Notes under the pieces: model-generated
Told to the model about the DNA's origin: nothing
The model's database searches: none
Seen by the model: only the letters and a program-made list of their open reading frames with translations
Translations under genes and position numbers: made by a program
Shown here: positions 55,641-63,458 of the stretch, piece by piece
Numbering within the stretch: position 1 is the first letter of the stretch
How the letters are laid out: each line of letters starts with the position of its first letter
DNA from: Reyranella aquatilis
GTDB lineage: Bacteria > Pseudomonadota > Alphaproteobacteria > Reyranellales > Reyranellaceae
Assembly: GCF_020880995.1 (NCBI RefSeq)
Contig: NZ_JAJISD010000008.1
Location: 62,001 to 126,000, forward strand
Length of the DNA stretch: 64,000 nt
Direction: 5' to 3'

Positions 55641-57517
55641 CAGAAGGCCTGTCCCAGGCTGACATAGATGCCGAACGGCGGATCGGTCGGCCGGCGGTTC
55701 AGGGGCACGCCGACGTCGGCCCGGATCGGCCCGAAGTCCGTGTAGTACCGGATGCCGAGGCCGGCGCCGACGCGGGGCGGGAGCTGCGAGAAGTTCGGCA
55801 GGAAATCGGGGTAGGCGCTGCCGGCATCGACGAAGGCCACGGCGCCGAACGCCTTGCCGATCCTCTGGCGCAGTTCGACGTTGGCCTCGACCACACTCGC
55901 GCCGCCCAGCGGATTGCCCCAGGCGTCGAGCGGCCCGGCGGTCTGGTAGACGAAGCCGCGCACCGAGCCGCCGCCGCCGGCATAGAAAAGCTTGTCGGGC
56001 GGGATGCCGCCGATGCTGATGGCGGGCTCGGTGCCGAACGAGGCGCGGGTCGCCAGCACGGTGCGGCCGGGCTCGGCGATGTCCCAGTAGTGACGGCCGG
56101 TCAGCCGCAGGATGGTGAACATGTCGCCGCCGGGTCCTGTGTCGATCCACGGCTGGACGTTGAATTCGAGGCGATACCCGCGCGTCGGGTCGAGGTCGCT
56201 GTTGGCGCGATTGTAGAGCACCGTGCCCTGCAGGCCGAGCATGCGATAGCTCTGGGTAACGCCGTTGCGGGTGATGTCGGCGATCTCGGTCGCGAAGCCG
56301 ACGCGGGCCTGCCAGCGGGGCGAGAAGGTGCGGTCGAAGCCGCCATAGAAGGTCGCGGCCTTCCTCGTATAGGCAGGAACCACTTCGCGCAGCGCGGCCG
56401 CTTCCAGTCGCAGGTCCTGTCCTGGCAGCCACCAGTCGGGCTTGCGGAAGGCGGCCCGAAACGCAAAGCCCGTGTCGAGGATCGCGTAACCCTGGCCGAT
56501 ATGGTTGATCTCGCCCGACAGCCTCAGGCTTTCGGCCTGGCCGAACAGGTTGCGGTGGACCCAGAATCCCTCGATCCCGAAGCCGAGCTGGGTCTCGTAG
56601 CTCGCGCCGAAGCCGATCGAGCGCTGCAGGCGGTCGGTCAATTCCACATCGACCGGCAGTTCGCCGTTCGCATCGAGTTCGGTAGCAGGCTTGATCCGCA
56701 CGGCGTTGAACGTGCCCAGCGAGGTGAGTTTGCCGCGCAGGTCCTCGAGCTTGGCCGGGGAGTAGGCGTCGCCTTCCTTGTAGGGCACCCGCCGTTGCAG
56801 CCAGACGGTGTCGACCTTCTCGGTGCCGGAAAAGCGCACCGGCCCCATCCGCGCGAGCGGGCCGGGCTCGGCGACGAACGTCACCTCGGCTTCGCGTGTG
56901 GCGTGATCGACGACGACTTCCCGGTCCTTGATGGCGGCCAGCGCATGGCCCTGCTTGCGCAACTCGTCGAGCAGCTTGTTCTGAGCCGCGATGATCGCGG
57001 CGGCATCGGCGGGATCGCCCGGCGCCAAACCTATTTCCGCACGATCGATGCCGGGAAGGGACTGCTGGGCTCCCGGGGGCCGTATGGTGACCGACCCGAT
57101 GCGATATCGCGGGCCGGTGTCGATGACGATGTTGACGTTGGTCGCATCGGTGTCGGGTCGGGACTCCAGCGCTTCCAGGGCCGAACTGTCGGCGATGGGC
57201 CGTCCGTCGATCGTGGCATTGAGCGTGGCGTCGTAGTAGCCGCGCGAGCGCAGGGCGGTGTTCAGCCGGGAGGCCACGGCCTGGGCACCCTGAAGCACGC
57301 TCAACGCGTCACCGGTGAGCGGCTGCTGCTTCTCGAAATCCGCAGCCAGTTCCCTGAGATCGGCGCTCATGCCCTCGTCTCCCGTCACCGTGAGAACGAT
57401 CCTGCCCGTACGCGCCTCGGCGGCGCGCGAGAACGGGCCCGCTAAACCGACCACAGCCAGCGAGACGAGGCAGCTTATGCGCACCCAGCGCAGGAACTCG
57501 CTTTTCAAACGCACCAT
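55640..57517 (-). CDS. tamA: TamA, outer-membrane component of the translocation and assembly module
   Basis: 625 residues from ATG 57517 (MVRLKSEFLRWVRISCLVSLAVVGLA); an ATG at 57583 lies further upstream. Signal peptide, then POTRA domains (LRELAADFEKQQPLTGDA, LLDELRKQGHALAAIKDREVVVDH, VRFSGTEKVDTVWLQRRVPYKEGDAYSPA), and a 16-strand Omp85 barrel with the VRGF motif in GGSVRGFVYQ and a final ...GIYVSLGQAF. Omp85 proteins place proteins into the outer membrane. It is transcribed directly before tamB. Confidence 0.93.
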   Translation of the reverse strand: MVRLKSEFLRWVRISCLVSLAVVGLAGPFSRAAEARTGRIVLTVTGDEGMSADLRELAADFEKQQPLTGDALSVLQGAQAVASRLNTALRSRGYYDATLNATIDGRPIADSSALEALESRPDTDATNVNIVIDTGPRYRIGSVTIRPPGAQQSLPGIDRAEIGLAPGDPADAAAIIAAQNKLLDELRKQGHALAAIKDREVVVDHATREAEVTFVAEPGPLARMGPVRFSGTEKVDTVWLQRRVPYKEGDAYSPAKLEDLRGKLTSLGTFNAVRIKPATELDANGELPVDVELTDRLQRSIGFGASYETQLGFGIEGFWVHRNLFGQAESLRLSGEINHIGQGYAILDTGFAFRAAFRKPDWWLPGQDLRLEAAALREVVPAYTRKAATFYGGFDRTFSPRWQARVGFATEIADITRNGVTQSYRMLGLQGTVLYNRANSDLDPTRGYRLEFNVQPWIDTGPGGDMFTILRLTGRHYWDIAEPGRTVLATRASFGTEPAISIGGIPPDKLFYAGGGGSVRGFVYQTAGPLDAWGNPLGGASVVEANVELRQRIGKAFGAVAFVDAGSAYPDFLPNFSQLPPRVGAGLGIRYYTDFGPIRADVGVPLNRRPTDPPFGIYVSLGQAF

Positions 57518-57601
57518 ACCCGCCAAGCCATACAACGCGCGGCGGGTAAAAGGGATGCTTCTCTGGCGCGCTCTCCATCCCAAGGAGGGCTGGGAGTTGT
57601 G

Positions 57602-58171
57602 CTAGGGAATCAGCATCGGGTTCAACTCGGCGAAGCGCTGCTGCTGGTCGTTGAAGACGACCATGAACAGCTCGCGGAACAGCTGCTCGATGCGCGGATC
57701 GGCGGGGCCGCTCGCCTGTGTCCATGCGGTGGTAAACGACAGGGCCTGCGCGTTGCGGCAGTAGATCGCGTAGACGTAGAAGCGGCCGGGCGTGCCGGGC
57801 TTGAAGCGGGGCGGCTGGCCGGCGCACACGGGGTCGGCGTTCAGGTTGTTGGCGGGATCGAACACCAGCACCAGCCGGTAATCCGGGCTGGCCGGCGGGA
57901 TCGGCCGGTCGTAGGTGAAGGTGAGCGCCGGCCTCGGCTTCGCGCGCTGCATCGCCGGCAAGAGATCGCGCGCCACGACGGCGGGATCCACTCCCGGGAA
58001 GGCATCGCCTGCCAGGATCACCGGGAAATTCTTGCCGTCGGTCGCGGCGAAGAACTCGCGATAGTCGTATTGCGGCGCATAGTAGTTGCCGCCGATCGTG
58101 GCGGCGACCGCCAGGGCCGGCAGCGCGACGAGGCTGGCGAGGACGGCGGCGATCCGGGTGGTTGCGCGCAT
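57602..58171 (-). CDS. Hypothetical secreted protein
   Basis: 189 residues, ATG 58171 with AAGGAG upstream. Signal peptide (MRATTRIAAVLASLVALPALAVA), then ATIGGNYYAPQYDYREFFAATDGKNFPVILAGDAFPG, FTYDRPIPPASPDYRLVLVFDPANN, two Cys (PVCAGQP, IYCRNAQ) and QLFRELFMVVFNDQQQRFAELNPMLIP. It looks like a conserved periplasmic protein; I do not recognise a domain. It is on the same strand as tamA, 84 bp upstream, so it could share a transcript. Confidence 0.7.
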   Translation of the reverse strand: MRATTRIAAVLASLVALPALAVAATIGGNYYAPQYDYREFFAATDGKNFPVILAGDAFPGVDPAVVARDLLPAMQRAKPRPALTFTYDRPIPPASPDYRLVLVFDPANNLNADPVCAGQPPRFKPGTPGRFYVYAIYCRNAQALSFTTAWTQASGPADPRIEQLFRELFMVVFNDQQQRFAELNPMLIP

Positions 58172-58487
58172 GCGAAGCTCCTTCTGCTACGCGGGACGCT
58201 AGAGATTGCCGGGGTGCACGGGCAAATCAGGGCTGCGTGAGGCCTTCGTGTGCGGGCGCGTGGCCGAAGCACGGCTTGAAACCGTTCGTTCAGGATCGGC
58301 TTGAGCACCACGATTGCCGTAATATCGCCAGCCGCAACGGCCCGACTCAGCGGCAATCGTTCGATAAAATATATTGGCATCAACGATTTGATCCAATTTC
58401 CTGAACATCATGTTCGCTCACGCGAGCGTTTTCTGTTTTCCCCATTTCATGCGACACATGAGGCTGGATTTTCTGGAGGAACGTTCA
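58172..58487 (+). other. Intergenic region upstream of the SDR-Bug-LigAB operon
   Basis: 316 bp between divergent genes with no convincing coding frame. It contains an AT-rich stretch (ATAAAATATATT near 58365-58376) that would suit a -10 region, the palindrome at 58403-58415, and a short hairpin CGCTC-ACGC-GAGCG followed by TTTT (58415-58432). The last 25 bases hold the GGAGGA ribosome-binding site of the SDR gene. It probably contains promoters for both flanking units. Confidence 0.5.
58403..58415. promoter_or_regulatory. Possible operator palindrome upstream of SDR operon
   Basis: GAACAT-C-ATGTTC, a perfect 13-base palindrome 72 bp before the SDR start and next to an AT-rich stretch. It is a reasonable site for a dimeric repressor or activator, but no regulator gene is adjacent. 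Confidence 0.35.
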
Positions 58488-59264
58488 ATGGCATCGCCGC
58501 TTTTCGACCTTACCGGCAAGGTCGCCGTCGTCACCGGCTCGAGCAAGGGCATCGGCAAGTCGATCGCCCTGCACCTCGCGCTGCAGGGCGCCAAGGTGGT
58601 GGTATCGAGCCGCAAGGCGCCGGCCTGCGAGGAGGCCGCTGCCGAGATCCGGGCGGCCGGCGGCGAGGCCATCGTCATTCCCTGCAACATCTCCGACAAG
58701 GCGCAGTGCGAGAAGCTGATCGAGGAGACGCGCAAGCAGCTCGGCCCGGTCGACATCCTGGTCTGCAACGCCGCCTCGAACCCCTATTACGGGCCGAACG
58801 AGAAGCTGCCGGACGACGTGTTCATGAAGGTGATGCACAACAACATCCTGTCGAGCATGTGGCTGATCAATTTCTGCCTGCCCGACATGCGCGCCAAGAA
58901 GGACGGCTCGATCATCATCGTGTCCTCGATCGGCGGCGTGCGCGGCACGCCGGTGATCGGCGCTTACGGCATCTCCAAGGCCGCCGACATGCAGCTCGCG
59001 CGCAACCTCGCCGTCGAATACGGCAAGGACAATATCCGTGTGAACACGATCGCCCCGGGCCTGGTGAAGACGGACTTCGCCAAGGCGCTGTGGGACGATC
59101 CCAAGTACCTCGCCGTCCGCCTGAAGGGCGCCCCGCTCGGCCGCATCGGCGAGCCGGACGATATCGGCGGCATTGCGGTGATGCTGGCCGGCAAGGCCGG
59201 CGCCTTCATCACCGGCCAGACCATCATCGCCGACGCCGGCGTGACCATCGGCAGCGGCGGCTAG
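58488..59264 (+). CDS. Short-chain dehydrogenase/reductase (SDR)
   Basis: 258 residues from ATG 58488 (GGAGGA eight bases upstream). Classical SDR: cofactor motif GKVAVVTGSSKGIGKSIAL, NAAS in ILVCNAASNPYYG, catalytic Ser in SIIIVSSIGG, Tyr and Lys in GAYGISKAAD, and the C-terminal FITGQTIIADAGVTIGSGG. Arg in SSRKAP after beta2 suggests NADP preference. It oxidises or reduces an alcohol/ketone. First gene of a four-gene operon with a Bug receptor and extradiol dioxygenase subunits, so the substrate is probably related to an aromatic acid pathway. Confidence 0.93.
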   Translation: MASPLFDLTGKVAVVTGSSKGIGKSIALHLALQGAKVVVSSRKAPACEEAAAEIRAAGGEAIVIPCNISDKAQCEKLIEETRKQLGPVDILVCNAASNPYYGPNEKLPDDVFMKVMHNNILSSMWLINFCLPDMRAKKDGSIIIVSSIGGVRGTPVIGAYGISKAADMQLARNLAVEYGKDNIRVNTIAPGLVKTDFAKALWDDPKYLAVRLKGAPLGRIGEPDDIGGIAVMLAGKAGAFITGQTIIADAGVTIGSGG

Positions 59265-59318
59265 GAGGCCCGCACCCAGGCAGCGGCCGCCGAAGACAGG
59301 GCCGCAGGGGAGGAAACA

Positions 59319-60308
59319 ATGAAGCGCACAAGCGTTCTCGTAAGCGTCCTCGGTATCCTCGGCGTCCTGCTGGCAACAGGCGCCGGGGCCCAGTCTCAAG
59401 TACCTGCGTCCTATCCCACCAGGCCGGTGCGCATCGTCGCGCCGTTTCCGCCGGGCGGCGTCGCCGACGTGCTGGCCCGCGCGATCCAGCCGGGGCTGCA
59501 GGAAGCCCTCGGCCAGCAGGTCGTGATCGACAACAAGCCCGGCGCCGGCGGCAACATCGGCGCCGAGATCGTCGCCAAGGCGGAACCCGACGGCTACACG
59601 CTGCTGCTGGCCTCGGCCGGCATCCTGACGATCAACGAGTTCCTCTATTCGAAGATGCCGTTCGACACGGCGACGGCGTTCTCGCCCATCACCGTGGTGG
59701 GGGACATGCCCAACATCGTCGTGGTCAGCCCGAAAACCGGGATCGGCACGCTGAAGGAGCTGATTGGCCGGGCGAAGGACATGCCCGGCAAGCTCAACTT
59801 CGGCTCGGCGGGCAACGGCACGACGACCCATCTCGCCATCGTGCTGCTGGAACAGGCGGCCGGCATCCGGCTGGCGCACGTCCCCTACAAGGGCGCGGCG
59901 CCGGCCGTCCAGGATCTCGTGGCGGGCCAGATCGACGGGCTGGTCGACAATCCGCCGCTGGTGGTCGGTCACATCAAGAGCGGCGCGCTCAAGGCGCTGG
60001 CCTGGGCGGCGCCGCAGCGCATGGCGATCCTGCCCGACGTGCCGACCGCGGCCGAAGCCGGGCTGCCGGGCTTCGAGGCCTCCTCGTGGTTCGCGTTGAT
60101 CGCGCCCGCGGGTACGCCGAAGGAGATCGTGGCGCGGCTGAATGCCGAGACGGCAAAGATTCTCCGCGACCCGAAGATGGTCGAGCAGTTCGCCCAGCGC
60201 GGCGTGCGGCTGGTCGGCAATTCCGTCGAGGAGTTCGTGGCCTTCATACCCAAGGAACGGGCCCGCTGGGCAGATATCGTGAAAACGTCCGGCGTGAAGC
60301 TGGAGTAG
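59319..60308 (+). CDS. Bug/TctC family periplasmic solute-binding protein
   Basis: 329 residues from ATG 59319 with GGGGAGGAAACA upstream. Sec-type signal (TSVLVSVLGILGVLLATGAGAQ), then YPTRPVRIVAPFPPGGVADV, QVVIDNKPGAGGNIGAEIVAK, LAHVPYKGAAPAVQDLVAGQ and DVPTAAEAGLPGF. It should bind a carboxylate for uptake. It is placed between the SDR and the extradiol dioxygenase genes, which suggests that it delivers an aromatic acid precursor. TctA/TctB are not encoded nearby. Confidence 0.92.
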   Translation: MKRTSVLVSVLGILGVLLATGAGAQSQVPASYPTRPVRIVAPFPPGGVADVLARAIQPGLQEALGQQVVIDNKPGAGGNIGAEIVAKAEPDGYTLLLASAGILTINEFLYSKMPFDTATAFSPITVVGDMPNIVVVSPKTGIGTLKELIGRAKDMPGKLNFGSAGNGTTTHLAIVLLEQAAGIRLAHVPYKGAAPAVQDLVAGQIDGLVDNPPLVVGHIKSGALKALAWAAPQRMAILPDVPTAAEAGLPGFEASSWFALIAPAGTPKEIVARLNAETAKILRDPKMVEQFAQRGVRLVGNSVEEFVAFIPKERARWADIVKTSGVKLE

Positions 60309-60320
60309 GACGGAAAGCGC

Positions 60321-60674
60321 ATGAGCCTCTACCAGGTCCAGAAACTGATCTACCAGCTCAACCGCGACCCGCGGACGAGGCAGCGCTATGCCGACGAGCG
60401 GGATGCGGTGCTGGGCGAGTACGATCTCACCCCGGAGGAGATCGGCGCGCTGGTGAAGCCCGACATCGGCCTGCTCTATGTGCTGGGCGTCAACGGCCAG
60501 CTCCTGATGCACTTCGCGGCGCTCCACCACATCGAATGGCCGGACTATCTCGAGCGGATGCGGCAGGGGCTCAAGGATCACGGCCCGGTGCGCGAGGGTG
60601 TCTATGCCGCCACCGGATACGAGGGCATCGAGGCCCACGACGCCCGCCTCAAGGCAGAACGGGAGATGCGCTGA
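60321..60674 (+). CDS. Extradiol dioxygenase small (alpha, LigA-like) subunit
   Basis: 117 residues. The LigA pattern is all-helical: SLYQVQKLIYQLNRDPRTRQRYADERDAVLGEYDLTPEE, VKPDIGLLYVLGVNGQLLMHFA. LigA-type subunits cap the active site of protocatechuate 4,5-dioxygenase-like enzymes. It begins 12 bp after the Bug receptor stop, and its own stop overlaps the next start (TGATG), so it is co-translated with the catalytic subunit. Confidence 0.9.
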   Translation: MSLYQVQKLIYQLNRDPRTRQRYADERDAVLGEYDLTPEEIGALVKPDIGLLYVLGVNGQLLMHFAALHHIEWPDYLERMRQGLKDHGPVREGVYAATGYEGIEAHDARLKAEREMR

Positions 60675-61498
60675 TGCCTCTGGTCTATTGTGGCGCCTGC
60701 AGCCACGCCCCCGGCATGACGGGCCGCGCCGAACGGGCGGATACCCAGACGCGCCAGGCGCTCGAGAGCGCGTTCCGGCGCATGGGCGACGACATCCGCG
60801 CGACCAGGCCCGACGCGCTGGTCGTCATCGCGGCCGAGCACTTCGCCAACTTCTTCATGAACAACATGCCGGCCTTCGCCATCGGTATGGCCGACGGCTA
60901 CGAAGGCCCGATCGAAGACGAGGCATTCCTGCGGATCCGGCGGACGACCGTCCCCGGCAACAGGGACCTGTCGCGCCGGCTGATCGAGAACGTGATGCAG
61001 ACGGTCGATGTGGCCTATGCCGAGGAATGGAAGTTCGATCACGGCATCTCGGTGCCGCTGCACTTCCTCACGCCCGACTACGACTTGCCGATCGTGCCGG
61101 CCAACATCAACTGTCAGGGCCCGCCGCTCGCGCCGCTGGCCCGCGCGTGGGCCTTCGGAGAGGCCCTGCGCCGCGCCGCCGACGCCGTGCCCGAGCGCAT
61201 CGCGCTGATCGGCACCGGCGGCCTCTCGCATTGGCCCGCCACACCGGACTCGGGAAAGATCAACCGCGAATGGGATCTCGAATTCCTGCGGCGCTGGTCG
61301 GCCAACGACCGCGACGCTCTGCTGTCCTACACGGATGCCGAGACCTATCGCGAGGCAGGGCAGGGCGGTTTCGAGATCCGGACGTTCATCGCGGCGGCCG
61401 CGGCCGCGAAGGGCGCCAAGGGGACGGTCGATTTCAGCGAACCGGTCCCGATCTTCGCCGTCAGCTGTACGCTGGCCCACATGAATATCGGCACCTAG
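60674..61498 (+). CDS. Extradiol dioxygenase catalytic (beta, LigB-like) subunit
   Basis: 274 residues from ATG 60674. LigB fold markers: YCGACSHAPGM with the first Fe-binding His, VVIAAEHFANFFMNN with His, WKFDHGISVPLHFL, and LIGTGGLSHWPATP. The C-terminal part ends AVSCTLAHMNIGT. With its LigA partner it should cleave a catechol-type ring next to the diol (meta cleavage), as in protocatechuate or gallate 4,5-dioxygenases. The ring substrate itself is not predictable. Last gene of the operon. The open frame back to 58301 is a shadow of the upstream genes. Confidence 0.9.
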   Translation: MPLVYCGACSHAPGMTGRAERADTQTRQALESAFRRMGDDIRATRPDALVVIAAEHFANFFMNNMPAFAIGMADGYEGPIEDEAFLRIRRTTVPGNRDLSRRLIENVMQTVDVAYAEEWKFDHGISVPLHFLTPDYDLPIVPANINCQGPPLAPLARAWAFGEALRRAADAVPERIALIGTGGLSHWPATPDSGKINREWDLEFLRRWSANDRDALLSYTDAETYREAGQGGFEIRTFIAAAAAAKGAKGTVDFSEPVPIFAVSCTLAHMNIGT

Positions 61499-61549
61499 CG
61501 GCGATGAAAGCAAAAGGTCCTTCGTCGGCGGAAAAGCAGGCCGAGGGGC

Positions 61550-62299
61550 TTACTGCTTCTTCTTGAACGTCACCACCAGCACGTCACGGTAAGCGGGCAG
61601 GGCCGGGTTCTCGGGCTCCACGGGCGTCACACCGTGGTAGCAGCGGGCGTCGTCGACGAGTGCGGCATCGAGCGGATCGGTGAGGGTGAAGCTGCCCAGC
61701 GCGCGCTTGTCGAGGTCGTGCACCGTCGTGGTTCCGCTCGCGATGTTGCGGCGGTTGATCAGCAGCACCAGCACATAGTCGACGCCGTCGCGATGCATGC
61801 CCTCGGGCGTCGGCTTGCCGGCCACGCCGATCTTCGCCTCGATGCGGAACTGGTGGACCTCGATGTGCCACTTCGCGGTCTCGGGCGAGAGCCGGCCGAA
61901 CAGGGCGCGGCAATACTCGAGAATGGTGCGCATCGAGGCACCGTCGCCGATCTCCTCTGTCACCGGCTTGAACCAGCGCTCGATGCCGCCGTTCAGATTG
62001 TTGTAGTCGAGGCCCTGATAGTGCGGTTGATGAGCGCCGCGCACGATCGGTCCCTGGCGCTCGGCGCCATAGACGCCGAAGCGGCGCTTCCGGTAGCGGC
62101 CACCGTCGCCCATGTAGGTGTCGACCTCGAGGTCGTTCCAGCTCTCGGCAAAGGCCGGCCAGTCGGCGAGCGTCCCGAAACGCGCCAGCGCCGTGCGCAT
62201 GTCGGAGGCTTCGACGAAGGCATAGCCCGCGCGCTCGACGGAGGCGCGGATGCCAGAGGCGTTTTGCAGACCGGTCCCGATTTCGCTCATGAGTGTCAT
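61550..62299 (-). CDS. 2OG-Fe dioxygenase family protein (PF10014-type, amino acid hydroxylase-like)
   Basis: 249 residues. The HxD lies in PEGMHRDGVDYVLVLLINRRN and the distal His in DDARCYHGVTPVEPEN, with TTTVHDLDK and VVTFKKK near the end, the pattern of the family of L-isoleucine 4-hydroxylases. N-terminal SVERAGYAFVEASDMRTAL and WPAFAESWNDLEVDTYMGDGGRYRKRRFG match as well. It probably hydroxylates a free amino acid. Start ATG 62299 or 62290; neither has a clear ribosome-binding site. It stands alone between two plus-strand genes. Confidence 0.85.
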   Translation of the reverse strand: MTLMSEIGTGLQNASGIRASVERAGYAFVEASDMRTALARFGTLADWPAFAESWNDLEVDTYMGDGGRYRKRRFGVYGAERQGPIVRGAHQPHYQGLDYNNLNGGIERWFKPVTEEIGDGASMRTILEYCRALFGRLSPETAKWHIEVHQFRIEAKIGVAGKPTPEGMHRDGVDYVLVLLINRRNIASGTTTVHDLDKRALGSFTLTDPLDAALVDDARCYHGVTPVEPENPALPAYRDVLVVTFKKKQ

Positions 62300-62496
62300 T
62301 GTAGCATCACATGTCCATCGTTCGGCAGTTGAGGCGCATGAAGGTTTCTAGGGATTGCACATCCGGTGAGCCCGCCGCGCTGCGGTCGACGTGAGGGTGG
62401 ATTTGCCGCGACCGCGTACGTCACAATCGCCGCGCTTCGTCGCCCTGGCCCGTGAACCGCGGGGAAGAGACGGCGCACCGACAGGGAGATCGACCG

Positions 62497-63381
62497 ATGC
62501 CGTATACGACCACAGACGATGGCGTGAGACTCTACTTCGAGGAGACGGGTGCGGGCGCCCCCATCGTGTTCGTGCACGAGTTCGCGGCAGACCATCGTTC
62601 GTGGGAAATGCAGATGCGCCATTTCGGCCAGCGCTACCGCTGCATCACCTACGGCGCGCGCGGCTATCCGCCGTCCGACGTGCCGGAGAAGCCTGAGAGC
62701 TACAGCCAGAACCGTGCCACCGACGATATCCTGGCGGTGATGGATCATCTCGCGATCGACAAGGCCCATGTCGTCGGCCTGTCGATGGGGGGATTCGCCA
62801 GTCTCCACTTCGGGTTCCGACACCCGACGCGGGCGCGCTCGCTCGTCGTTGCCGGCGTGGGCTACGGCGCGGAAAAGCACGAGCAGGCCAAGTTCAAGGC
62901 CGAGGTCGGCATCGTCGCCAGGTCTCTGAAGGAAGAGGGCATGGCCGCTTTTGCGGAGAAATACGCCTACGGTCCGACCCGTGTTCAGTTCGAGAACAAG
63001 GATCCGCGCGGCTTCGCAGAGTTCAAGGCGGCACTGGCCGAGCATTCGGCCCTGGGCTCGGCAAACACCCAACTCGGCTGCCAGGGCGAGCGGCCATCGC
63101 TCTACGACCTGATCGACAAGATGCGCGCCCTGACCGTCCCGACGCTTGTGCTGATCGGCGACGAGGATTGGCCGTGCCTCGCGCCGTCGATGCTGATGAA
63201 GCGCGAGATCCCGTCGGCGGCGCTGGCGGTGATGCCGAACTGCGGTCACACGATCAATCTCGAGGATCCCGACCAGTTCAACCGCATCGTCGGCGATTTC
63301 ATCGTCCAGGTCGAAGCCGGCCGCTGGCCCAAGCGAGACCCGCGCGCGATCTCGGGATCGATCACGGGGATGAAGTCTTAA
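62497..63381 (+). CDS. Alpha/beta hydrolase
   Basis: 294 residues from ATG 62497 with AGGGAG upstream. The fold shows DGVRLYFEETGAGAPIVFVHEFAAD (oxyanion region), nucleophile Ser96 in VVGLSMGGFASLHFG, acid in LIGDEDWPCLAPS and His in NCGHTINLEDPDQF. HEFA replaces the common HGFP/HGWP. It may be an esterase, lactonase or enol-lactone/C-C hydrolase; its closeness to the extradiol dioxygenase operon makes a ring-cleavage hydrolase possible, but the long cap typical of those enzymes is not clear. Confidence 0.9.
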   Translation: MPYTTTDDGVRLYFEETGAGAPIVFVHEFAADHRSWEMQMRHFGQRYRCITYGARGYPPSDVPEKPESYSQNRATDDILAVMDHLAIDKAHVVGLSMGGFASLHFGFRHPTRARSLVVAGVGYGAEKHEQAKFKAEVGIVARSLKEEGMAAFAEKYAYGPTRVQFENKDPRGFAEFKAALAEHSALGSANTQLGCQGERPSLYDLIDKMRALTVPTLVLIGDEDWPCLAPSMLMKREIPSAALAVMPNCGHTINLEDPDQFNRIVGDFIVQVEAGRWPKRDPRAISGSITGMKS

Positions 63382-63458
63382 GCTTCATGTCTTCGTGGAG
63401 AGGCGCGGGCTCTCGCGCCTCTGAAGGCGCTGCCGCCCGCCGGCGCGTGTGAACGCGC

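Noticed and set aside
55641..56432. N-terminal extension of the TamB frame to 56432
   Set aside because: It overlaps tamA out of frame; the ATG at 55640 begins with the expected membrane anchor.
58301..60673. Very long plus-strand frame leading into the LigB-like gene
   Set aside because: It runs out of frame through the SDR, Bug and LigA-like genes; the TGATG junction marks the true start.
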